From assembly GCF_040869045.1 (NCBI RefSeq), contig NW_027137038.1, positions 209,463 through 273,462 of the forward strand: a stretch of 64,000 nucleotides of DNA. Direction: 5' to 3'. The notes below the pieces were generated by a model. The model ran no database searches. It saw only the letters and a program-made list of their open reading frames with translations, and was not told the DNA's origin. Below are positions 23,112 to 33,848 of the stretch, piece after piece (the stretch's first letter is position 1; each line of letters starts with the position of its first letter). A program made the translations under genes and the position numbers. Source of the stretch: Eurosta solidaginis (taxonomy: Eukaryota; Arthropoda; Insecta; Diptera; Tephritidae).

Positions 23112-23478
23112 TTGCTTACCGGGCTAAAGGTTAGCATGCTTAAAATACGTAAGTCGTTTTGTTCAACAAATTTGAGTAGATAACTCAGCAGTTGTTTCCA
23201 TCAGAGCGACTAAAGGTTAGCATGCTTAAAATACGTAAGTCGTTTTGTTCAACAAATTTGAGTAGATAACTCAGCAGTTGTTTGCATCAGAGCGACAATT
23301 TTTGAGATAGTTATTAAAACTGTTTAAAGGTTGTCAAACGTTGTTTCTCGTTGTATATCCTTTAATTCTAGAGTTAAATTGATAAATAACGTGTACGAAT
23401 TTGTCTAACGCATTTGTTTTGGTTACTCGGCGTCTCCGTTCTCGTGTAGCCTACATATTGCGTTTTTTTTTTTTTAAT
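23112..23478. repeat. Composite truncated pair, second C copy
   Basis: Same GAGCGAC/TAAAGGTT junction (23210/23211) and the same 367-bp total as at 20862. It is the C2 counterpart. Confidence 0.9.
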
Positions 23479-24034
23479 TTGCTTACCGGGCTAAAGGTTA
23501 GCATGCTTAAAATACGTTAGTCGTTTTGTTCAACAAATTTGAGTAGATAACTCAGCAGTTGTTTGCATCAGAGTGACAATTTTTGAGATAGTTATTAAAA
23601 TTGTTTAAAGGTTGTCAAACGTTGTTTCTCGTTGTATATCCTTTAATTCTAGAGTTAAATTGATAAATAACGTGTACGAATTTGTTTAACGCATTTGTTT
23701 TGGTTACTCGACGTCTCCGTTCTCGTGTAGCCTACATATTGCTTTTTTTTTTAATTTGCTTACCGGGCTAAAGGTTAGCATGCTTAAAATACGTAAGTCG
23801 TTTTGTTCAATAAATTTGAGTAGATAACTCAGCAGTTGTTTGCATCAGAGCGACAATTTTTGAGATAGTTATTAAAACTGTTTAAAGGTTGTCAAACGTT
23901 GTTTCTCGTTGTATATCCTTTAATTCTAGAGTTAAATTGATAAATAACGTGTACGAATTTGTTTAACGCATTTGTTTTGGTTACTCGACGTCTCCGTTCT
24001 CGTGTAGCCTACATATTGCGTTTTTTTTTTTAAT

Positions 24035-24272
24035 TTGCTTACCGGGCTAAAGGTTAGCATGCTTAAAATACGTAAGTCGTTTTGTTCAACAAATTTAAGT
24101 AGATAACTCATCAGTTGTTTAAAGGTTGTCAAACGTTGTTTCTCGTTGTATATCCTTTAATTCTAGAGTTAAATTGATAAATAACTTGTACGAATTTGTT
24201 TAACGCATTTGTTTTGTTTACTCGACGTCTCCGTTCTCGTTTAGCCTACATATTGCGTTTTTTTTTTTTAAT
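24035..24272. repeat. Short monomer with 42-bp internal deletion, second copy
   Basis: Identical TGTTT-mediated junction (about 24115-24120) to the monomer at 21784. GTTTTGTTTACTCG near its end is a private change. Confidence 0.9.
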
Positions 24273-25383
24273 TTGCTTACCGGGCTAAAGGTTAGCATGC
24301 TTAAAATACGTAAGTCGTTTTGTTCAACAAATTTCAGTAGATAACTCATTAGTTGTTTGCATCAGAGCGACAATTTTTGAGATAGTTATTAAAACTGTTT
24401 AAAGGTTGTCAAACATTGTTTCTCGTTGTATATCCTTTAATTCTAGAGTTAAATTGATAAATAACGTATACGAATTTGTTTAACGCATTTGTTTTGGTTA
24501 CTCGACGTCTCCGTTCTCGTGTAGCCTACATATTGCGTTTTTTTTTTTAATTTGCTTACCGGGCTAAAGGTTAGCATGCTTAAAATACGTAAGTCGTTTT
24601 GTTCAACAAATTTAAGTAGATAACTCATCAGTTGTTTGCATCAGAGCGACAATTTTTGAGATAGTTATGAAAACTGTTTAAAGGTTGTCAAACCTTGTTT
24701 CTCGTTGTATATCCTTTAATTCTAGAGTTAAATTGATAAATAACGTGTACGAATTTGTTTAACGCATTTGTTTTGGTTACTCGACGTCTCCGTTCTCGTG
24801 TAGCCTACATATTGCGTTTTTTTTTTAATTTGCTTACCGGGCTAAAGGTTAGCATGCTTAAAATACGTAAGTCGTTTTGTTCAACAAACTTAAGTAGATA
24901 ACTCATCAGTTGTTTGCATCAGAGCGACAATTTTTGAGATAGTTATTAAAACTGTTTAAAGGTTGTCAAACGTTGTTTCTCGTTTTATATCCTTTAATTC
25001 TAGACTTAAATTGATAAATAACGTGTACGAATTTGTTTAACGCATTTGTTTTGGTTACTCGACGTCTCCGTTCTCGTGTAGCCTACATATTGCGTTTTTT
25101 TTTTTAATTTGCTTACCGGGCTAAAGGTTAGCATGTTTAAAATACGTAAGTCGTTTTGTTCAACAAATTTGAATAGATATCTCAGCAGTTGTTTCCATCA
25201 GAGCGACAATTTTTGAGATAGTTATTAAAACTGTTTAAAGGTCGTCAAACGTTGTTTCTCGTTGTATATCCTTTAATTCTAGAGTTAAATTGATAAATAA
25301 CGTGTACGAATTTGTTTAACGCATTTGTTTTGGTTACTCGACGTCTCCGTTCTCGTTTAGCCTACATATTGCGTTTTTTTTTT

Positions 25384-26453
25384 ACGTAAGTCGTTTTGTT
25401 CAACAAATTTGAGTAGATAACTCAGCAGTTGTTTGCATCAGAGCGACAATTTTTGAGATAGTTATTAAAACTGTTTAAAGGTTGTCAAACGTTGTTTCTC
25501 GTTGTATATCCTTTAATTCTAGAGTTAAATTTATAAATAACGTGTACGAATTTGTTTAACGCATTTGTTTTGGTTACTCGACGTCTCCGTTCTCGTGTAG
25601 CCTACATATTGCGTTTTTTTTTTAATTTGCTTACCGGGCTAAAGGTTAGCATGCTTAAAATACGTAAGTCGTTTTGTTCAACAAATTTGAGTAGATAACT
25701 CAGCAGTTGTTTCCATCAGAGCGACAATTTTTGAGATAGTTATTAAAACTGTTTAAAGGTTGTCAAACGTTGTTTATCGTTGTATATCCTTTAATTCTAG
25801 AGTTAAATTGATAAATAACGTGTACGAATTTGTTTAGCCCATTTGTTTTGGTTACTCGACGGCTCCGTTCTCGTGTAGCCTACATATTGCGTTTTATTTA
25901 ATTTGCTTACCGGGCTAAAGGTTAGCATGCTTAAAATACGTAAGTCGTTTTGTTCAACAAATTTGAGTAGATAACTCAGCAGTTGTTTCCATCAGAGCGA
26001 CAATTTTTGAGATAGTTATTAAAACTGTTTAAAGGTTGTCAAACGTTGTTTCTCGTTGTATATCCTTTAATTCTAGAGTTAAATTGATAAATAACGTGTA
26101 CGAATTTGTTTAACGCATTTGTTTTGGTTACTCGACGTCTCCGTTCTCGTGTAGCCTACATATTGCGTTTTTTTTTAAATTTGCTTACCGGGCTAAAGGT
26201 TAGCATGTTTAAAATACGTAAGTCGTTTTGTTCAACAAATTTGAGTAGATAACTCAGCAGTTGTTTGCATCAGAGCGACAATTTTTGAGATAGTTATTAA
26301 AACTGTTTAAAGGTTGTCAAACGTTGTTTCTCGTTGTATATCCTTTAATTCTAGAGTTAAATTGATAAATAACGTGTACGAATTTGTTTAACGCATTTGT
26401 TTTGGTTACTCGGCGTCTCCGTTCTCGTGTAGCCTACATATTGCGTTTTTTTT
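25384..26453. repeat. Start of a third C cycle (four monomers, first one 5'-truncated)
   Basis: The oligo-T of the preceding monomer runs directly into ACGTAAG (site 36), so the first monomer lacks its first 35 bases including the GCTAA dyad. It keeps ATTTATAAAT. The next three (25627 with ACGGCTCC, 25903, and 26181 with ATGTTTAAA and CGGCGTC) match 20032-20861 in order. One oligo-T here is interrupted (GTTTTATTTAA). Confidence 0.85.
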
Positions 26454-27001
26454 TTGCTTACCGGGCTAAAGGTTAGCATGCTTAAAATACGTAAGTCGTT
26501 TTGTTCAACAAATTTGAGTAGATAACTCAGCAGTTGTTTCCATCAGAGCGACTAAATGTTAGCATGCTTAAAATACGTAAGTCGTTTTGTTCAACAAATT
26601 TGAGTAGATAACTCAGCAGTTGTTTCCATCAGAGCGACAATTTTTGAGATAGTTATTAAAACTGTTTAAAGGTTGTCAAACGTTGTTTCTCGTTGTATAT
26701 CCTTTAATTCTAGAGTTAAATTGATAAATAAAGTGTACGAATTTGTTTAACGCATTTGTTTTGGTCGTTTTGTTCAACAAATTTAAGTAGATAACTCATC
26801 AGTTGTTTGCATCAGAGCGACAATATTTGAGATAGTTATTAAAACTGTTTAAAGGTTGTCAAACGTTGTTTCTCGTTGTATATCCTTTAATTCTAGAGTT
26901 AAATTGATAAATAACGTGTACGAATTTGTTTAACGCATTTGTTTTGGTTACTCGACGTCTCCGTTCTCGTGTAGCCTACATATTGCGTTTTTTTTTTTAA
27001 T
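26454..27001. repeat. T composite 1: 99 + 213 + 236 bp
   Basis: A truncated 99-bp unit, then a monomer running only from site 14 to about site 226 (TTTTGGT, 26765), then one starting at site 44 (CGTTTTG) and carrying AATATTTGAG. The GGT/CGTTTTG join removes about 95 bp and shows 2-bp microhomology (GT). The first join reads TAAATGTT instead of TAAAGGTT. Confidence 0.88.
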
Positions 27002-27360
27002 TTGCTTACCGGGCTAAAGGTTAGCATGTTTAAAATACGTAAGTCGTTTTGTTCAACAAATTTGAGTAGATAACTCAGCAGTTGTTTCCATCAGAGCGAC
27101 TAAAGGTTAGCATGCTTAAAATACGTAAGTCGTTTTGTTCAACAAATTTGAGTAGATAACTCAGCAGTTGTTTGCATCAGAGCGACAATTTTTGAGATAG
27201 TTATTAAAACTGTTTAAAGGTTGTCAAACGTTGTTTCTCGTTGTATATCCTTTAATTCTAGAGTTAAATTGATAAATAACGTGTACGAATTTGTTTAACG
27301 CATTTGTTTTGGTTACTCGGCGTCTCCGTTCTCGTGTAGCCTACATATTGCGTTTTTTTT
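27002..27360. repeat. S composite (359 bp), ATGTTTAAA variant
   Basis: A 99-bp truncated unit joined at 27100/27101 to a 260-bp 5'-truncated monomer. Unlike most, the truncated unit carries ATGTTTAAA and follows a normal TTTTAATTTGC boundary, so the junction has been recombined onto another monomer type. Confidence 0.88.
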
Positions 27361-27907
27361 TTGCTTACCGGGCTAAAGGTTAGCATGCTTAAAATACGTA
27401 AGTCGTTTTGTTCAACAAATTTGAGTAGATAACTCAGCAGTTGTTTCCATCAGAGCGACTAAAGGTTAGCATGCTTAAAATACGTAAGTCGTTTTGTTCA
27501 ACAAATTTGAGTAGATAACTCAGCAGTTGTTTCCATCAGAGCGACAATTTTTGAGATAGTTATTAAAACTGTTTAAAGGTTGTCAAACGTTGTTTCTCGT
27601 TGTATATCCTTTAATTCTAGAGTTAAATTGATAAATAACGTGTACGAATTTGTTTAACGCATTTGTTTTGGTCGTTTTGTTCAACAAATTTAAGTAGATA
27701 ACTCATCAGTTGTTTGCATCAGAGCGACAATATTTGAGATAGTTATTAAAACTGTTTAAAGGTTGTCAAACGTTGTTTCTCGTTGTATATCTTTTAATTC
27801 TAGAGTTAAATTGATATATAACGTGTACGAATTTGTTTAACGCATTTGTTTTGGTTACTCGACGTCTCCGTTCTCGTGTAGCCTACATATTGCGTTTTTT
27901 TTTTAAT
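27361..27907. repeat. T composite 2: 99 + 213 + 235 bp
   Basis: Same two joins as at 26454 (27459/27460 and 27672/27673). The last unit carries AATATTTGAG, ATCTTTTAATTC and GATATATAAC. The last of these reappears at about 29812. Confidence 0.88.
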
Positions 27908-28458
27908 TTGCTTACCGGGCTAAAGGTTAGCATGTTTAAAATACGTAAGTCGTTTTGTTCAACAAATTTGAGTAGATAACTCAGCAGTTGTTTCCATCAG
28001 AGCGACAATTTTTGAGATAGTTATTAAAACTGTTTAAAGGTTGTCAAACGTTGTTTCTCGTTGTATATCCTTTAATTCTAGAGTTAAATTGATAAATAAC
28101 GTGTACGAATTTGTTTAACGCATTTGTTTTGGTTACTCGACGTCTCCGTTCTCGTGTAGCCTACATATTGCGTTTTTTTTTTAATTTGCTTACCGGGCTA
28201 AAGGTTAGCATGTTTAAAATACGTAAGTCGTTTTGTTCAACAAATTTGAGTAGATAACTCAGCAGTTGTTTGCATCAGAGCGACAATTTTTGAGATAGTT
28301 ATTAAAACTGTTTAAAGGTTGTCAAACGTTGTTTCTCGTTGTATATCCTTTAATTCTAGAGTTAAATTGATAAATAACGTGTACGAATTTGTTTAACGCA
28401 TTTGTTTTGGTTACTCGGCGTCTCCGTTCTCGTGTAGCCTACATATTGCGTTTTTTTT

Positions 28459-28817
28459 TTGCTTACCGGGCTAAAGGTTAGCAGGCTTATAATACGTAAG
28501 TCGTTTTGTTCAACAAATTTGAGTAGATAACTCAGCAGTTGTTTCCATCAGAGCGACTAAAGGTTAGCATGCTTAAAATACGTAAGTCGTTTTGTTCAAC
28601 AAATTTGAGTAGATAACTCAGCAGTTGTTTGCATCAGAGCGACAATTTTTGAGATAGTTATTAAAACTGTTTAAAGGTTGTCAAACGTTGTTTCTCGTTG
28701 TATATCCTTTAATTCTAGAGTTAAATTGATAAATAACGTGTACGAATTTGTTTAACGCATTTGTTTTGGTTACTCGGCATCTCCGTTCTCGTGTAGCCTA
28801 CATATTGCGTTTTTTTT
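28459..28817. repeat. S composite (359 bp), AGGCTTATAATACG variant
   Basis: The truncated 99-bp unit has AGGCTTATAATACG (two changes that destroy AGCATGCT). Its junction is at 28557/28558. The 260-bp partner ends GGCATCTCC and the AAT-less oligo-T. Confidence 0.88.
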
Positions 28818-29176
28818 TTGCTTACCGGGCTAAAGGTTAGCATGCTTAAAATACGTAAGTCGTTTTGTTCAACAAATTTGAGTAGATAACTCAGCAGTTG
28901 TTTCCATCAGAGCGACTAAAGGTTAGCATGCTTAAAATACGTAAGTCGTTTTGTTCAACAAATTTGAGTAGATAACTCAGCAGTTGTTTCCATCAGAGCG
29001 ACAATTTTTTAGATAGTTATTAAAACTGTTTAAAGGTTGTCAAACGTTGTTTCTCGTTGTATATCCTTTAGTTCTAGAGTTAAATTGATAAATAACGTGT
29101 ACGAATTTGTTTAACGCATTTGTTTTGGTTACTCGGCGTCTCCGTTCTCGTGTAGCCTACATATTGCGTTTTTTTT
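28818..29176. repeat. S composite (359 bp), plain variant
   Basis: Directly adjacent to the previous 359-bp composite, giving two in tandem. Junction at 28916/28917. The partner carries TTTTTAGATAG and TTTAGTTCTAG, both private. Confidence 0.88.
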
Positions 29177-29541
29177 TTGCTTACCGGGCTAAAGGTTAGC
29201 AGGCTTATAATACGTAAGTCGTTTTGTTCAACAAATTTGAGTAGATAACTCAGCAGTTGTTTCCATCAGAGCGACTAAAGGTTAGCATGCTTAAAATACG
29301 TAAGTCGTTTTGTTCAACAAATTTGAGTAGATAACTCAGCAGTTGTTTCCATCAGAGCGACAATATTTGAGATAGTTATTAAAACTGTTTAAAGGTTGTC
29401 AAACGTTGTTTCTCGTTGTATATCCTTTAATTCTAGAGTTAAATTGATAAATAACGTGTACGAATTTGTTTAACGCATTTGTTTTGGTTACTCGACGTCT
29501 CCGTTCTCGTGTAGCCTACATATTGCGTTTTTTTTTTTAAT
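29177..29541. repeat. S composite (365 bp), AGGCTTATAATACG variant
   Basis: Third consecutive truncated pair, junction 29275/29276. The partner carries AATATTTGAG, elsewhere typical of the last unit of T composites, and ends with a normal TTTTAATTTGC boundary. Confidence 0.85.
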
Positions 29542-29905
29542 TTGCTTACCGGGCTAAAGGTTAGCATGTTTAAAATACGTAAGTCGTTTTGTTCAACAAA
29601 TTTGAGTAGATAACTCAGCAGTTGTTTCCATCAGAGCGACTAAAGGTTAGCATGCTTAAAATACGTAAGTCGTTTTGTTCAACAAATTTGAGTAGATAAC
29701 TCAGCAGTTGTTTGCATCAGAGCGACAATTTTTGAGATAGTTATTAAAACTGTTTAAAGGTTGTCAAACGTTGTTTCTCGTTGTATATCCTTTAATTCTA
29801 GAGTTAAATTGATATATAACGTGTACGAATTTGTTTAACGCATTTGTTTTGGTTACTCGACGTCTCCGTTCTCGTGTAGCCTACATATTGCGTTTTTTTT
29901 TTAAT
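29542..29905. repeat. S composite (364 bp), ATGTTTAAA variant
   Basis: Fourth consecutive truncated pair, junction 29640/29641. Its first half equals that at 27002. The partner carries GATATATAAC like the unit at 27673, so it mixes features of two neighbours. Confidence 0.85.
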
Positions 29906-31127
29906 TTGCTTACCGGGCTAAAGGTTAGCATGTTTAAAATACGTAAGTCGTTTTGTTAAACAAATTTGAGTAGATAACTCAGCAGTTGTTTCCATCAGAG
30001 CGACAATTTTTGAGATAGTTATTAAAACTGTTTAAAGGTTGTCAAACGTTGTTTCTCGTTGTATATCCTTTAATTCTAGAGTTAAATTGATAAATAACGT
30101 GTACGAATTTGTTTAACGCATTTGTTTTGGTTACTCGACGTCTCCGTTCTCGTGTAGCCTACATATTGCGTTTTTTTTTTAATTTGCTTACCGGGCTAAA
30201 GGTTAGCATGTTTAAAATACGTAAGTCGTTTTGTTCAACAAATTTGAGTAGATAACTCAGCAGTTGTTTGCATCAGAGCGACAATTTTTGAGATAGTTAT
30301 TAAAACTGTTTAAAGGTTGTCAAACGTTGTTTCTCGTTGTATATCCTTTAATTCTAGAGTTAAATTGATAAATAACGTGTACGAATTTGTTTAACGCATT
30401 TGTTTTGGTTACTCGGCGTCTCCGTTCTCGTGTAGCCTACATATTGCGTTTTTTTTTTGCTTACCGGGCTAAAGGTTAGCAGGCTTATAATACGTAAGTC
30501 GTTTTGTTCAACAAATTTGAGTAGATAACTCAGCAGTTGTTTCCATCAGAGCGACTAAAGGTTAGCATGCTTAAAATACGTAAGTCGTTTTGTTCAACAA
30601 ATTTGAGTAGATAACTCAGCAGTTGTTTGCATCAGAGCGACAATTTTTGAGATAGTTATTAAAACTGTTTAAAGGTTGTCAAACGTTGTTTCTCGTTGTA
30701 TATCCTTTAATTCTAGAGTTAAATTGATAAATAACGTGTACGAATTTGTTTAACGCATTTGTTTTGGTTACTCGGCGTCTCCGTTCTCGTGTAGCCTACA
30801 TATTGCGTTTTTTTTTTGCTTACCGGGCTAAAGGTTAGCATGCTTAAAATACGTAAGTCGTTTTGTTCAACAAATTTGAGTAGATAACTCAGCAGTTGTT
30901 TCCATCAGAGCGACTAAAGGTTAGCATGCTTAAAATACGTAAGTCGTTTTGTTCAACAAATTTGAGTAGATAACTCAGCAGTTGTTTCCATCAGAGCGGC
31001 AATTTTTGAGATAGTTATTAACTCTGTTTAAAGGTTGTCAAACGTTGTTTCTCGTTGTATATCCTTTAATTCTAGAGTTAAATTGATAAATAACGTGTAC
31101 GAATTTGTTTAACGCATTTGTTTTGGT
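29906..31127. repeat. 1998-bp HOR, copy D2 (partial)
   Basis: Matches 27908-29129 at a constant 1998-bp offset: ATGTTTAAA monomers at 29906 (with GTTAAACAAATTT) and 30184, then truncated pairs at 30457 and 30816. The match ends where the monomer at 30915 breaks off at the GGT/CGTTTTG join. Confidence 0.85.
30457..30815. repeat. S composite (359 bp), second-copy AGGCTTATAATACG variant
   Basis: Counterpart of 28459-28817, junction 30555/30556, with GGCGTCTCC instead of GGCATCTCC. Confidence 0.88.
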
Positions 31128-31357
31128 CGTTTTGTTCAACAAATTTAAGTAGATCACTCATCAGTTGTTTGCATCAGAGCGACAATATTTGAGATAGTTA
31201 TTAAAACTGTTTAAAGGTTGTCAAACGTTGTTTCTCGTTGTATATCCTTTAATTCTAGAGTTAAATTGATAAATAACTTGTACGAATTTGTTTAACGCAT
31301 TTGTTTTGGTTACTCGGCGTCTCCGTTCTCGTGTAGCCTACATATTAAGTTTTTTTT
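30816..31357. repeat. T composite 3: 99 + 213 + 230 bp
   Basis: Joins at 30914/30915 and 31127/31128. Private changes are GAGCGGCAATT, TTAACTCTG and AGATCACTC. It ends CGGCGTCTCC and ATTAAGTTT with an AAT-less boundary, unlike composites 1, 2 and 4. Confidence 0.87.
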
Positions 31358-31906
31358 TTGCTTACCGGGCTAAAGGTTAGCATGCTTAAAATACGTAAGT
31401 CGTTTTGTTCAACAAATTTGAGTAGATAACTCAGCAGTTGTTTCCATCAGAGCGACTAAAGGTTAGCATGCTTAAAATACGTAAGTCGTTTTGTTCAACA
31501 AATTTGAGTAGATAACTCAGCAGTTGTTTCCATCAGAGCGACAATTTTTGAGATAGTTATTAAAACTGTTTAAAGGTTGTCAAACGTTGTTTCTCGTTGT
31601 ATATCCTTTAATTCTAGAGTTAAATTGATAAATAACGTGTACGAATTTGTTTAACGCATTTGTTTTGGTCGTTTTGTTCAACAAATTTAAGTAGATAACT
31701 CATCAGTTGTTTGCATCAGAGCGACAATTTTTGAGATAGTTATTAAAACTGTTTAAAGGTTGTCAAACGTTGTTTCTCGTTGTATATCCTTTAATTCTAA
31801 AGTTAAATTGATAAATAACGTGTACGAATTTGTTTAACGCATTTGTTTTGGTTACTCGACGTCTCCGTTCTCGTGTAGCCTACATATTGCGTTTTTTTTT
31901 TTTAAT
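31358..31906. repeat. T composite 4: 99 + 213 + 237 bp
   Basis: Immediately follows composite 3, giving two in tandem about 542 bp apart. Joins are at 31456/31457 and 31669/31670. It is the last truncated unit in the window; full-length monomers resume at 31907. Confidence 0.87.
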
Positions 31907-33848
31907 TTGCTTACCGGGCTAAAGGTTAGCATGCTTAAAATACGTAAGTCGTTTTGTTCAACAAATTTGAGTAGATAACTCAGCAGTTGTTTCCATCAGA
32001 GCGACAATTTTTGAGATAGTTATTAAAACTGTTTAAAGGATGTCAAACGTTGTTTCTCGTTGTATATCCTTTAATTCTAGAGTTAAATTGATAAATAAGG
32101 TGTACGAATTTGTTTAACGCATTTGTTTTGGTTACTCGACGTCTCCGTTCTCGTGTAGCCTACATGTTCCGTTTTTTTTTAATTTGCTTACCGGGCTAAA
32201 GGTTAGCATGCTTAAAATACGTAAGTCGTTTTGTTCAACAAATTTGAGTAGATAACTCAACAGTTGTTTCCATCAGAGCTACAATTTTCAAGACAGTTAT
32301 TAAAACTGTTTAAAGGTTGTCAAACGTTGTTTCTCGTTGTATATCCTTTAATTCTAGAATTAAATTGATAAATAACGTGTACGAATTTGTTTAACGCATT
32401 TGTTTTGGTTACTCGACGTCTCCGTTCTCGTGTAGCCTACATATTGATTTTTTTTTAATTTGCTTACCGGGCTAAAGGTTAGCATGCTTAAAATACGTAG
32501 GTAGTTTTGTTCAACAAATTTGAGTAGATAACTCAGCAGTTGTTTGCATCAGAGCGACAATTTTTGAGATAGTTATTAAAACTGTTTAAAGGTTGTCAAA
32601 CGTTGTTTCTCGTTGTATATCCTTTAATTCTAGAGTTAAATTGATAAATAACGTGTACGAATTTGTTTAACGCATTTGTTTTGGTTACTCGACGTCTCCG
32701 TTCTCGTGTAGCCTACATATTGCGTTTTTTTTTTAATTTGCTTACCGGGCTAAAGGTTAGCATGCTTAAAATACGTAAGTCGTTTTGTTCAACAAATTTA
32801 GGTAGATAACTCATCAGTTGTTTTCATCAGAGCGACAATTTTTGAGATAGTTATTAAAACTGTTTAAAGGTTGTCAAACGTTGTTTCTCGTTGTATATCC
32901 TTTAATTCTAGAGTTAAATTGATAAATAATGTGTACGAATTTGTTTAACGCATTTGTTTTGGTTACTCGACGTCTCCGTTCTCGTGTAGTCTACATATTG
33001 CGTTTTTTTTTAATTTGCTTACCGGGCTAAAGGTTAGCATGCTTAAAATACGTAAGTCGTTTTGTTCAACAAACTTGAGTAGATAACTCAGCAGTTGTTT
33101 CCATCAGAGCGACAATTTTTGAGATAGTTATTAAAACTCTTTAAAGGTTGTCAAACGTTGTTTCTCGTTGTATATCCTTTAATTCTAGAGTTAAGTTGAT
33201 AAATAACGTGTACGAATTTGTTTAACGCATTTGTTTTGGTTACTCGAAGTCTCCGTTCTCGTGTAGCCTACATATTGCGTTTTTTTTTAATTTGCTTACC
33301 GGGCTAAAGGTTAGCATGCTTAAAATACGTAAGTCGTTTTGTTCAACAAATTTGAGTAGATAACTCAGCAGTTGTCTCCATCAGAGCGACAATTTTTGAG
33401 ATAGTTATTAAAACTCTTTAAAGGTTGTCAAACGTTGTTTCTCGTTGTATATCCTTTAATTCTAGAGTTAAATTGATAAATAGCGTGTACGAATTTGTTT
33501 AACGCATTTGTTTTGGTTACTCGAAGTCTCCGTTCTCGTGTAGCCTACATATTGCGTTTTTTTTTTTTAATTTGCTTACCGGGCTAAAGGTTAGCATGCT
33601 TAAAATACGTAAGTCGTTTTGTTCAACAAATTTAAGTAGATAACTCATCAGTTGTTGCATCAGAGCGACAATTTTTGAGATAGTTATTAAAACTGTTTAA
33701 AGGTTGTCAAACGTTGTTTCTCGTTGTATATCCTTTAATTCTAGAGTTAAATTGATAAATAACGTGTACGAATTTGTATAACGCATTTGTTTTGGTTACT
33801 CGACGTCTCCGTTCTCGTGTAGCCTACATATTGCGTTTTTTTTTTAAT
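31907..33848. repeat. Domain E: seven transitional monomers
   Basis: Starts 31907, 32184, 32460, 32738, 33015, 33292 and 33572. The first two resemble the alpha-cycle opening pair (AAGGTGTACG with GTTCCG, then GACAGTTATT). The monomers at 33015 and 33292 are near twins 277 bp apart, sharing ACTCTTTAAAGG and CTCGAAGTC. The last has GTTGTTGCATC with a T lost. Confidence 0.8.

Larger units (their letters stand above)
23112..25383. repeat. Domain C, cycle C2 (nine units, 2272 bp)
   Basis: Repeats 20862-23111 unit for unit: truncated pair (23112), monomer with TCAGAGTGAC (23479), CAATAAATTTG (23756), the 42-bp deletion (24035), TTTCAGTAG with CATTAG (24273), GTTATGAAAAC with AAACCTTG (24552), CGTTTTATATCC with CTAGACTTA (24830) and GAATAGATATC (25109). 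It is 22 bp longer than C1, mainly because of C1's private deletion. Confidence 0.9.
27908..29905. repeat. 1998-bp HOR, copy D1
   Basis: Two full ATGTTTAAA monomers (27908, 28186) are followed by four truncated pairs (28459, 28818, 29177, 29542). The starts at 27908, 28186, 28459, 28558, 28818 and 28917 each recur exactly 1998 bp downstream, so the unit was copied recently. Confidence 0.88.

Noticed and set aside
28459..28817. Relation to the fly 359-bp satellite because of the same length.
   Set aside because: Here 359 bp is the sum of a 99-bp and a 260-bp fragment of the local monomer. Length alone is no evidence of relationship.
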